Shown here in pieces: positions 1-6,123 of a stretch of DNA of 6,609 bases (position 1 is its first letter; each line of letters starts with the position of its first letter). This DNA is from Thiomicrorhabdus sp. Its GTDB lineage: Bacteria; Pseudomonadota; Gammaproteobacteria; Thiomicrospirales; Thiomicrospiraceae. Where the stretch lies: assembly GCA_015488565.1 (NCBI GenBank), contig WFNQ01000211.1:1-6609 (forward strand), read 5' to 3'. Position numbers and translations under genes: made by a program. Under the pieces are notes generated by a model. It was not told the DNA's origin, did not search any database, and saw nothing but the letters and a program-made list of their open reading frames with translations.

Positions 1-90
1 CCTGATCCCATTCCGAACTCAGTAGTGAAACGTCTTAGCGCCGATGGTAGTGTGGGAGGTCCCATGTGAGAGTAGGTCATTGCCAAGCTT
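1..90 (+). rRNA. rrf: 5S ribosomal RNA, 3' part (5' end outside window)
   Basis: The first 90 bases align by eye with E. coli 5S rRNA from about base 30 to its end. Shared blocks include CCGAACTCAG, AGTGAAACG, TAGCGCCGATGGTAGTGTGGG and GAGAGTAGG, and the 3' strand of the closing helix is TGCCAAGCTT, where E. coli has TGCCAGGCAT. About 29 bases of the 5' end lie before the window. The molecule is a structural part of the large ribosomal subunit. A terminator follows directly, so this is very likely the last gene of an rRNA operon whose 16S and 23S genes lie upstream. The exact mature 3' end is uncertain by a few bases. Confidence 0.96.
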
Positions 91-99
91 ATATTACGA

Positions 100-136
100 A
101 AGCCCGCCATAGCTCTGCTATCGCGGGCTTTTTTTT
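100..136 (+). terminator. Rho-independent terminator of the rRNA operon
   Basis: The arms AAGCCCGC (100-107) and GCGGGCTT (123-130) pair perfectly. After one C-C mismatch (108/122) the stem continues as ATAGC (109-113) with GCTAT (117-121), leaving a 3-base loop. Eight Ts (129-136) follow, two of them shared with the stem. It sits 10 bases after the 5S rRNA and is correctly oriented to end the rRNA transcript, separating it from queF. Confidence 0.93.
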
Positions 137-152
137 GCCTGAGATTTAGGGA

Positions 153-183
153 TTGATACGATTTGCTATAACTTAGGTATACT
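153..183 (+). promoter_or_regulatory. Candidate sigma70 promoter for queF
   Basis: TTGATA (153-158) resembles a -35 box and TATACT (178-183) is a good -10 box. The 19-base spacer is longer than the usual 17. Since a strong terminator ends just upstream, queF needs its own promoter in this 89-base gap. I looked for a preQ1 riboswitch ahead of this queuosine gene and saw no convincing one. The -10 call is more secure than the -35 call. Confidence 0.45.
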
Positions 184-225
184 TTATTTGCCTATCAATT
201 TTAATTTTATTAGGAATAAGTTTTT

Positions 226-1062
226 ATGAATACATTATTAGGCACGGCCTCTAAGAGTTTATTGGGTCAGAAAACGCCATATTGTTGTCATTACAATGCA
301 AATTTATTGTTTCCTATCCCTAGACAAGAAAAACGAGCTGAGCTAGGTATAACGGCTTCTTTTTTGCCTTTTTCAGGTTTGGATATTTGGACAGCATTTG
401 AGGTTTCTTGGTTAAATTTAAAAGGAAAACCTATCTCTGTGATGGCTGAATTTGCATTTCAGGTTGATTCGCCTTTTTTGATTGAGTCAAAGTCATTTAA
501 ACTTTATTTGAATTCATTTAATGGAACAAAGTTTGAATCTCAAGAAGAGGTTGAGTCTTTAATGCGAAGAGATTTAACAGATGCTTGCGGTGCGCCAGTT
601 GATGTGATGATATCCTCATTGAATACCCCTTCAGAGCTGTTATCTGTTTTACCTGGTAATAACTTAGATGATCTTGATATTGAGGTTACGGAATATCAAG
701 TCAATCCATTGATATTAGAAGTAGATTCTAATAATGAAACCATTTGTGAAACATTAAATAGCCACCTTTTAAAATCGAACTGTTTGGTAACAGGCCAGCC
801 GGACTGGGGATCCGTTGTGATTCGTTATGAAGGTTTTCCTATCAATCATGAAGCCTTACTAAAATACTTAATTTCATTTCGTGAGCATAATGAGTTTCAC
901 GAACAGTGTGTTGAGCGAATTTTTATTGATATTATGAAATATTGTCAGCCAACATCTTTAACCGTTTATGCAAGATACGTTCGTAGAGGAGGCTTAGATA
1001 TTAACCCCTATCGCTCAAATTATGAGGATGAGTTTGATATTTCACGTTTTATAAGGCAATAA
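226..1062 (+). CDS. queF: NADPH-dependent 7-cyano-7-deazaguanine (preQ0) reductase QueF
   Basis: QueF reduces the nitrile of preQ0 to the aminomethyl group of preQ1, using two NADPH in the cytoplasm; preQ1 is then inserted into tRNA on the way to queuosine. At 278 residues the protein has the length of the long, bimodular E. coli/Vibrio type rather than the short Bacillus type. The family signature ESKSFKLYLNSFN lies at 87-99 in the first T-fold half. The second half carries CLVTGQPDWG (186-195), with the nucleophile Cys186, which forms the covalent thioimide with preQ0, and the proton donor Asp193. His225-Glu226 match the substrate-binding His-Glu pair of the family. All key residues are present. 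The start is supported by AGGA at 212-215. The gene stands alone between the rRNA terminator and the glrK region; no other queuosine gene is in view. Confidence 0.97.
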   Translation: MNTLLGTASKSLLGQKTPYCCHYNANLLFPIPRQEKRAELGITASFLPFSGLDIWTAFEVSWLNLKGKPISVMAEFAFQVDSPFLIESKSFKLYLNSFNGTKFESQEEVESLMRRDLTDACGAPVDVMISSLNTPSELLSVLPGNNLDDLDIEVTEYQVNPLILEVDSNNETICETLNSHLLKSNCLVTGQPDWGSVVIRYEGFPINHEALLKYLISFREHNEFHEQCVERIFIDIMKYCQPTSLTVYARYVRRGGLDINPYRSNYEDEFDISRFIRQ

Positions 1063-1085
1063 AATTTAAATTCCTTTTTGGATAG

Positions 1086-1113
1086 TACTGTATAAATACT
1101 TATTTATACTGTA
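1086..1113 (+). promoter_or_regulatory. 28-base near-perfect palindrome upstream of glrK (putative operator/promoter)
   Basis: The arms TACTGTATAAATA (1086-1098) and TATTTATACTGTA (1101-1113) are reverse complements at 12 of 13 positions around a 2-base centre; the inner 9 bases on each side are perfect. TACTGTA also recurs as a direct repeat 21 bases apart (1086 and 1107), about two helical turns. A possible promoter overlaps it: TTGGAT (1078-1083), 17 bases, TATTTA (1101-1106). The site ends 50 bases before the glrK start, so a dimeric regulator bound here could control the operon. Part of the symmetry could simply reflect A+T-rich promoter sequence. The CTGT half resembles LexA sites, but the required ACAG at the proper distance is missing. 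Confidence 0.5.
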
Positions 1114-1163
1114 AAGTACGTGATTTTAATACCATTGTTTTTTTATTTAGGGGATATAAGTTA

Positions 1164-2660
1164 ATGGAAGTAAAAAAAGGCCTCTGGAATAGGCTTTCAT
1201 TTCATTTTAATTCCTCTTGGATAGGCTCCCTCTATCAGTGGATGCTAACAAGTTTTGTTATTGTTAGCTTACCTCTTATTTTTGCTATTTTATACGCATT
1301 AACTTCTCTAGATAGTTATTCAAAGCAGGCGCATCGTACAGTATTTCAAACCGTTACGGTGACGGAAAATGCTCGTTTAGTTCTTGAACGTTTAATCTCT
1401 ATGGAACGAAGTATTCGTCAGTTTCAAATATTAAATGAAGCGTCTTTTTTTGATGCTTATATTCAGCATAGACATAAATTACTTAAGTTACTTCAAGAGT
1501 CTGATTTTGAGGGGTTAACTCCTATTTTATCTCAGAAACTAAAAGAGTTGAAACAGGAGGAAGGGGAGCTGTTTCAAGTAATTTATACAGAAAGAGTGAA
1601 TAACAAGAAAGCTTTACTCGCCTCTGATTTGGTTAAGTTTGAGAGTTTGGTTGAAAAGGCTAGAGTCCTTATTAGGGCTGGTTCTAAGCAGCAATCAAAA
1701 GAAGTTTTGGCTCTTTCAGAATTTGAAAATGAAGTGATGAATCGTCTCTTTTTTATTGTGCTATTGAGTGCTTTTTTAGCTCTATTATTGAGTATATTTT
1801 TTGTCCATTTTATTACGAAACCAATTAAGAAAATTGGCTCAGCGATTAAACATTTAGCAAAAGAAGATTTTGACTATCCTATAGAGGTTTCTGGGCCAAG
1901 GGATTTACGTGAGCTTAGTCAAAATATGGAGGGACTAAGAAAGGAGTTAAAATATCTTGAAAATGAAAAACAGCATTTTATTCGAAGTGTATCCCATGAA
2001 CTAAAAACACCTTTAGCAACCTTAAAAGAAGGAACGGATCTGCTCTCTGAAGAAGTGATTGGCCCATTAAATGATGAACAAAGAGAAGTTCTAAATCTGA
2101 TGAAAATGGGTAATTTTAATATTATTAATTTGGTGTCTAACTTATTAGAGTATCAGCGGGCTGTTTCTATTCAATCTCGCCTTGAATACAGCCGGTTTGA
2201 TCTGTCTTCTTTAATGTCTTCTTTAATTGATGAGTATCAGTTACTTTTTCAAAGTAAAAATCAAACGGTTATTGGGGAAAACCCTTCGATTGAAATAACA
2301 GCAGACTATAATAAATTAAAAATTATTTTAAGTAATTTTATTTCGAATGCCATTAAGTTTTCAGGCAAAAATACTCAAATAAATCTCTCTTCTAAAGTAG
2401 AGGGGAAGCAGGTTAATATTTTGATTGAAGATCAAGGGCCAGGTATTCCCGAGTCAATACGTTCAGAAATTTTTGAAGATTTTTTTCAAGGAAACGTCAG
2501 TGAAGACTCTGTTATGAAGGGAACAGGGTTAGGGCTAGCCATTGTCGGTTATTATGTTGTTAAGCATGGAGGGCGAACTATTTTACTCCCCCCTAATGAT
2601 AAGTATTGTGGTGCTCGATTTTCTTTAGAACTACCATTGGAGGCTAAAAATGAATCTTAG
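1164..2660 (+). CDS. glrK: Sensor histidine kinase GlrK (QseE-like)
   Basis: This is an inner-membrane sensor kinase of 498 residues, close to E. coli GlrK/QseE in size and layout. Membrane helices lie at about 26-48 and 194-217 and enclose a periplasmic segment of about 145 residues that looks wholly helical. A HAMP linker (about 217-270) leads to the dimerisation domain with SHELKTPL and the phospho-acceptor His278. The ATPase domain has the N box (NFISNAIKFS, Asn391/Asn395), DQGPGIP (423-429) and GTGLGLAI (453-460), so the enzyme appears intact. It should autophosphorylate and pass phosphate to GlrR, encoded two genes downstream. In E. coli this pair drives the glmY small RNA from a sigma54 promoter; whether that holds here is inference. 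AGGGGA (1149-1154) is a strong ribosome site 9 bases before the ATG. The last 11 bases overlap qseG. The signal sensed is unknown. Confidence 0.93.
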   Translation: MEVKKGLWNRLSFHFNSSWIGSLYQWMLTSFVIVSLPLIFAILYALTSLDSYSKQAHRTVFQTVTVTENARLVLERLISMERSIRQFQILNEASFFDAYIQHRHKLLKLLQESDFEGLTPILSQKLKELKQEEGELFQVIYTERVNNKKALLASDLVKFESLVEKARVLIRAGSKQQSKEVLALSEFENEVMNRLFFIVLLSAFLALLLSIFFVHFITKPIKKIGSAIKHLAKEDFDYPIEVSGPRDLRELSQNMEGLRKELKYLENEKQHFIRSVSHELKTPLATLKEGTDLLSEEVIGPLNDEQREVLNLMKMGNFNIINLVSNLLEYQRAVSIQSRLEYSRFDLSSLMSSLIDEYQLLFQSKNQTVIGENPSIEITADYNKLKIILSNFISNAIKFSGKNTQINLSSKVEGKQVNILIEDQGPGIPESIRSEIFEDFFQGNVSEDSVMKGTGLGLAIVGYYVVKHGGRTILLPPNDKYCGARFSLELPLEAKNES

Positions 2661-3279
2661 AGCTTTTTTGATTATTGGGCTATTAATACTGCTTCAAGGT
2701 TGTTCAAAATTTGGGGTTTTAAAAGAAAAAGAAGTGGCTAATGATTCTATTATCGCTTACCAAAGCCCTCCATTCTTGCAATTTGAACTTCCTTCTAGTC
2801 AAGGTAAATATATTTCACTATTACTATCAACCTCTGAAGAGCAAACGGTGTTATCTCTATTAAAACAAGGTGGGTATTATGCAAACTTAAAAAAGCCCTA
2901 TCGACTAAAAGCTTGTAAAGAGTTGGCTGCGATTTATAAAAAAGAGGGTACATGGCAAGCCGGCTGGCTTTTAGCTTATAGTTTTTCAGATAGAGGAAGT
3001 TGTATTACGCATAAGGATAGGTTGAGAATTCTTAATGAACTGGAAGATTTAATCGATTTATATCCAGAGATTAAGTGGCTAAATTCTGCAAATATTCAAA
3101 CATTAGAACATATTAATTATTTAAAATATCGTAATGTATTATTGAAAGAAAAAGAGCTTTTTCTTGAGCAGCAGCTACAACAGAGTCAAGATAAGAATAT
3201 CGAGCTTCAAATGCTTATTAAGAAGCTAAAAGCGATAGAAGAAATTATGAATGAAAGGCTTTCAGATGATGGTTCCTGA
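2650..3279 (+). CDS. qseG: QseG-like lipoprotein, predicted outer membrane
   Basis: The 209-residue protein begins with a classical lipoprotein signal peptide: Arg4, a hydrophobic stretch at 5-15 and the lipobox LQGC, with lipidated Cys18. Ser at +2 suggests sorting to the outer membrane. The mature part is mostly helical, with a charged, Gln/Glu/Lys-rich coiled-coil-like C-terminus (about 150-205). Cys89 and Cys118 could form a periplasmic disulfide. The sequence alone is weakly diagnostic; the name rests on its place between kinase and regulator, exactly as in E. coli, where QseG binds the periplasmic part of the kinase QseE/GlrK and stimulates it. It is somewhat shorter than E. coli QseG. 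The start lies inside the last codons of glrK, in another frame (11-base overlap), with GGAGG (2639-2643) 6 bases upstream, indicating translational coupling. The function here is inferred by synteny. Confidence 0.8.
   Translation: MNLRAFLIIGLLILLQGCSKFGVLKEKEVANDSIIAYQSPPFLQFELPSSQGKYISLLLSTSEEQTVLSLLKQGGYYANLKKPYRLKACKELAAIYKKEGTWQAGWLLAYSFSDRGSCITHKDRLRILNELEDLIDLYPEIKWLNSANIQTLEHINYLKYRNVLLKEKELFLEQQLQQSQDKNIELQMLIKKLKAIEEIMNERLSDDGS
3253..3258 (+). promoter_or_regulatory. Ribosome binding site that decides the glrR start
   Basis: GAAAGG lies 7 bases before the ATG at 3266 and 10 before the adjacent ATG at 3269. The in-frame upstream ATG at 3251 has only a poor AGAAG (3237-3241) and would itself overlap this site. 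Initiation at 3266 is therefore favoured. The site lies inside the end of qseG, so glrR translation is probably coupled to it. Confidence 0.55.
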
Positions 3280-4630
3280 GTCGAATCGTATTCGTTTTAA
3301 AGGACAAAAGTTACTTTTGGTCGATGATGATGCCAGCCTACTCAAGCTTCTATCGATTCGTTTGCATCACCTTGGTCTTAATGTCCTAACGGTTGAAAGT
3401 GCCGCTGAGGCTTTGGCTGCATTACCCGTTTTTAATCCTCAGCTTGTTATTACTGACCTTCGAATGGATGAAATGAATGGAATGGCCTTGTATGAACAAA
3501 TTCAGCAGACACGCCCAATGCTTCCTGTCATTATTATGACAGCCCATGGTACGATTAAAGAAGCGGTTGAGGCCACGAGCTTGGGTGTTTTTGGTTTTAT
3601 TACTAAGCCTATTAACCATATCGAGTTAAATGAGCAAATAGAAAAAGCGTTTAAGTTACATACAAATTTAGCCTATGATTTTTTAGACGCAGAGTGGCGA
3701 GAGAATATTATTGGGCAAAGCAGTGTTATGGAATCACTGCTTAAAGATTTGTATCATGTTTCTCAAAGTGATATTAGTGTCTATATTCAAGGAGAGAGTG
3801 GGACAGGAAAGGAGTTAGTTGCTCAGGCTATTCACAAAGCCAGTCCAAGAAAAGATAAGCCATTTGTTGCCGTTAATTGTAGTGCAATTCCTGAAGAGCT
3901 ATTAGAGTCTGAGCTTTTTGGTCATAAAAGGGGGGCTTTTTCAGGGGCGATAGAAAATCGTAAAGGGCTATTTGAATTAGCAGATGGTGGAGTCTTGTTT
4001 TTAGACGAGATAGGGGATATGTCACCTTCTTTTCAGGTAAAGCTATTAAGGGCGTTACAGGAAGGAGAAATTAGACCAGTAGGAGAGAGCCAGACAAGAC
4101 CTATTGATGTTCGTGTTGTCTCTGCCAGTCACCGAGATTTAAAGCAGATGGTTGAGGAAAAAACCTTTCGGCTTGATCTTTATTATCGTTTAAATATAGT
4201 GACATTAAAACTGCCTAACTTAACGCAGCGCCCAGAAGACATTCCTTTATTGGTGAATCACTTTATAAAAAGTGATGCAAAGGTAAAAAAAATATCGAAT
4301 GAGGCGATGGAAATATTATTAGGCTATGAATGGCCTGGTAATATTAGAGAGCTTAAAAATGTGATTGATCAAGTCTGCGCTTTTGCAACAACGCCTTTAA
4401 TTCCGGCATCTCTGATTGAGAAAGCACTTCAAAAGAAAAGCTTGTCCATTCCTTCGTTTAATGAAGCAAGAAAAAAGTTTGAACGAGATTACCTTATTCA
4501 ATTACTTAAACTGGCAGGAGGAAATGTATCGCACGCAGCCCGTATTGCTAAGCGTAATCGTACCGAGTTTTATCGACTTTTGAGTCGTCATATGTTGAAA
4601 CCCGCTAATTTTAAAGAAGAGAATAAATAA
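3266..4630 (+). CDS. glrR: Sigma54-dependent response regulator GlrR (QseF)
   Basis: This cytoplasmic activator has three parts (numbering for the 454-residue form starting at 3266). The receiver domain (about 13-130) has acidic residues at 20-22, phospho-acceptor Asp64 in VITDLRMDEMNG, and Lys114. The AAA+ domain (about 145-375) has Walker A GESGTGKE (176-183), the sigma54-contact loop GAFSGA (223-228), Walker B VLFLDEIGD (243-251), arginine fingers in FRLDLYYRLN (301-310) and sensor II WPGNIREL (356-363). The C-terminal Fis-type helix-turn-helix ends with RNRTEFYRLLSRH (430-442), nearly identical to E. coli GlrR. After phosphorylation by GlrK it should remodel sigma54-RNA polymerase at target promoters. 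The loop has Ser where almost all family members have Thr. The gene overlaps qseG by 14 bases; a start at 3251 (459 residues) is possible but has a weaker ribosome site. No glnB follows, unlike in E. coli. Confidence 0.95.
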   Translation: MMVPESNRIRFKGQKLLLVDDDASLLKLLSIRLHHLGLNVLTVESAAEALAALPVFNPQLVITDLRMDEMNGMALYEQIQQTRPMLPVIIMTAHGTIKEAVEATSLGVFGFITKPINHIELNEQIEKAFKLHTNLAYDFLDAEWRENIIGQSSVMESLLKDLYHVSQSDISVYIQGESGTGKELVAQAIHKASPRKDKPFVAVNCSAIPEELLESELFGHKRGAFSGAIENRKGLFELADGGVLFLDEIGDMSPSFQVKLLRALQEGEIRPVGESQTRPIDVRVVSASHRDLKQMVEEKTFRLDLYYRLNIVTLKLPNLTQRPEDIPLLVNHFIKSDAKVKKISNEAMEILLGYEWPGNIRELKNVIDQVCAFATTPLIPASLIEKALQKKSLSIPSFNEARKKFERDYLIQLLKLAGGNVSHAARIAKRNRTEFYRLLSRHMLKPANFKEENK

Positions 4631-4668
4631 CCCGCATTTTATCTTTATTTACAGTGAGAATATATTAG

Positions 4669-5421
4669 ATGAATCGTAATGATAGAGTGCGTTTGCTGAT
4701 TATTGGGGATGAGATTTTATCAGGTAAACGTCAAGATCGACACTTAGCACAGGCTAATGAACTGCTAAATCCTCGTGGATTGAGGCTTTGTGGTGTCACC
4801 ATTTTGGGCGATGAAGCTAAATGCTTAACGGCTTTTTTACGGGATAGTTTTGCGACGAATGATACTGTTTTTTGCTTTGGCGGTATTGGTGCCACGCCAG
4901 ATGACCGAACACGTCAATGTGCAGCAGAAGCTTTGTCGCTGCCATTAGAGCGCCATCCAGAGGCGGTAGCTGAAATTGAAGCTCAATTTGGTGAGCAGGC
5001 TTACCCCATGCGTGTTCGTATGGCAGAGTACCCAAAAGGTGCTGCTATTATTCCTAATGAATACAATCGAGTACCTGGATTTTCTATTCAAAATCATTAT
5101 TTTATGCCAGGTTTTCCAATCATGGCAAAATCGATGATGGCATGGGTGCTTGAGCACTATGCATTAGAAAATAGAAAACATCAGTGTATTGAAAAAAGCA
5201 TTCGAATGTTTAATGAGCATGAATCGGACTGGATTGTATTTATGGAACAATTTGAGAAACAGTTTCCAAATTTACGCTTATTTAGTTTACCTAGTATCCA
5301 TGAGGATGGGTTGCGTAGTATTGAACTCGGGGTTGAAGGAGAGGAGTCAGAGGTCTTAAAAGGGATAAAGGCATTGATTCAAGAAGCCGAATTTCGTGGA
5401 TGCGTATGGCGTGATGAATAA
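4669..5421 (+). CDS. Molybdopterin-binding-fold (MoaB/CinA N-terminal-like) protein
   Basis: The 250-residue protein belongs to the MoaB/MogA-like fold also found at the N-terminus of CinA (COG1058 type). The opening strand and loop IIGDEILSGKRQDRH (11-25) and the binding loop FGGIGATPDDRTRQ (70-83) are the family hallmarks; PGFP (147-150) is another typical turn. The canonical loop is GGxGPTxDD, so Pro is replaced by Ala here while both Asp remain. The C-terminal nicotinamide-mononucleotide deamidase domain of full CinA is absent, so this is a stand-alone member whose true substrate is unknown; annotation as a competence/damage protein would be over-interpretation. It starts 38 bases after glrR with no terminator between and may be co-transcribed. 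The ribosome site is weak (AGTGAGA, 4653-4659). Confidence 0.85.
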   Translation: MNRNDRVRLLIIGDEILSGKRQDRHLAQANELLNPRGLRLCGVTILGDEAKCLTAFLRDSFATNDTVFCFGGIGATPDDRTRQCAAEALSLPLERHPEAVAEIEAQFGEQAYPMRVRMAEYPKGAAIIPNEYNRVPGFSIQNHYFMPGFPIMAKSMMAWVLEHYALENRKHQCIEKSIRMFNEHESDWIVFMEQFEKQFPNLRLFSLPSIHEDGLRSIELGVEGEESEVLKGIKALIQEAEFRGCVWRDE

Positions 5422-5427
5422 GCCTTT

Positions 5428-5465
5428 TTAACCTATTGAAGTGAGGTTAATAGTGTGCCTATTGA
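5428..5465 (+). repeat. Small inverted and direct repeats in the 5422-5541 intergenic region
   Basis: TTAACCT (5428-5434) and AGGTTAA (5444-5450) form a perfect 7-base inverted repeat with a 9-base loop. CCTATTGA occurs at 5432-5439 and again at 5458-5465, 26 bases apart. There is no T-run after the hairpin, so it is not a convincing terminator in either direction. It may be a protein-binding site or a weak transcript end. The remaining bases up to 5541 hold the ribosome site AAAGG (5528-5532) of the next gene and no promoter I would defend. Confidence 0.35.
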
Positions 5466-5541
5466 CTAAACTTTTAAGAAAAGCAGCAGAAATTACGCTA
5501 TTTTCTTCTCCCGCCATACTCTCGTTCAAAGGTCTCATTTT

Positions 5542-6123
5542 ATGAATTCACAACAGTTACTTTATCTATTTCTTTCTTTTCTTACCTTAGCAACGGGGTA
5601 TGCTTTTTTACGCTATGCCTATAACGTGACCGATAGCTTGCCTTTTACACAAGAAATTGTGTTGATTATTTTAGGAACCGTGGCAACAATTTTTATTACT
5701 TCTTTGTTGTTGAATAAGCAAACAATGGTAGAGGTTGAAAAAGAACAAAATATTAAATTTTTGGAGTTAAAAACCAAAACCTATGAAAAACTATTGGATT
5801 TGCTGGAAGAGATGTCATTAGTCAATCAGTTTTCAGACGCTAAATTTGTTCATTTGTCTTTTATTACACACCGACTTGCACTGGTGGCCTCTCCAGAAGT
5901 ATTAGAGGAGTATCAGCGTTTTTTAAATACCATACAAAAAATTTCGAGAGACAATACCTTTAAAGGAGATACCGTCATTTTACATAAAGCGTTAAGTGTA
6001 CTCACATTAACCATTCGGAATGATTTATTAGGTCATAGTGCGAGCACTCAATACAGCAAAAAACAGCTTGAAGATATTATTAAGAAAAATTCGCATCAAT
6101 CCAGCGAAATTCAAAATGACTGA
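5542..6123 (+). CDS. Membrane protein of unknown function with two N-terminal helices
   Basis: I do not recognise this 193-residue protein. Two hydrophobic helices (about 5-27 and 37-58) form a hairpin with a short loop. They are followed by a charged helical region starting with an amphipathic, coiled-coil-like stretch (about 60-92, rich in Glu, Lys and Leu) and a further helical domain to the end. The lysines after the second helix suggest that the C-terminal part lies in the cytoplasm. There are no cysteines, catalytic motifs or nucleotide-binding loops. The start is well supported: AAAGG (5528-5532) lies 9 bases before the ATG. Its stop overlaps the start of the flavoprotein gene by 8 bases, so the two are probably co-translated. 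Codon use and base composition resemble the other genes, so it looks like a genuine resident gene, not a spurious frame. Confidence 0.8.
   Translation: MNSQQLLYLFLSFLTLATGYAFLRYAYNVTDSLPFTQEIVLIILGTVATIFITSLLLNKQTMVEVEKEQNIKFLELKTKTYEKLLDLLEEMSLVNQFSDAKFVHLSFITHRLALVASPEVLEEYQRFLNTIQKISRDNTFKGDTVILHKALSVLTLTIRNDLLGHSASTQYSKKQLEDIIKKNSHQSSEIQND

Noticed and set aside
137..225. preQ1 riboswitch ahead of queF
   Set aside because: No recognisable aptamer hairpin with a pairing A-rich tail, and the gap is mostly promoter and ribosome site.
1053..1079. Terminator of queF: AAGG-CAAT pairing with ATTCCTT, followed by Ts
   Set aside because: The stem is short, A+T-rich and needs a bulged C; too weak to call, though a weak transcript end is possible.
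1086..1113. LexA (SOS) box
   Set aside because: CTGT occurs twice, but in neither case is ACAG found 8 bases later; only the half-site matches.
3422..3619. 65-residue open frame on the - strand inside glrR
   Set aside because: It is fully covered by the receiver domain of glrR on the other strand and shows no protein-like features; it is a shadow frame.
4817..5157. Two overlapping - strand open frames of 72 and 70 residues
   Set aside because: Both lie within the MoaB/CinA-like gene, overlap each other, and lack ribosome sites or recognisable domains.
5428..5450. Rho-independent terminator after the MoaB/CinA-like gene
   Set aside because: The 7-base stem is not followed by a T-run on either strand.
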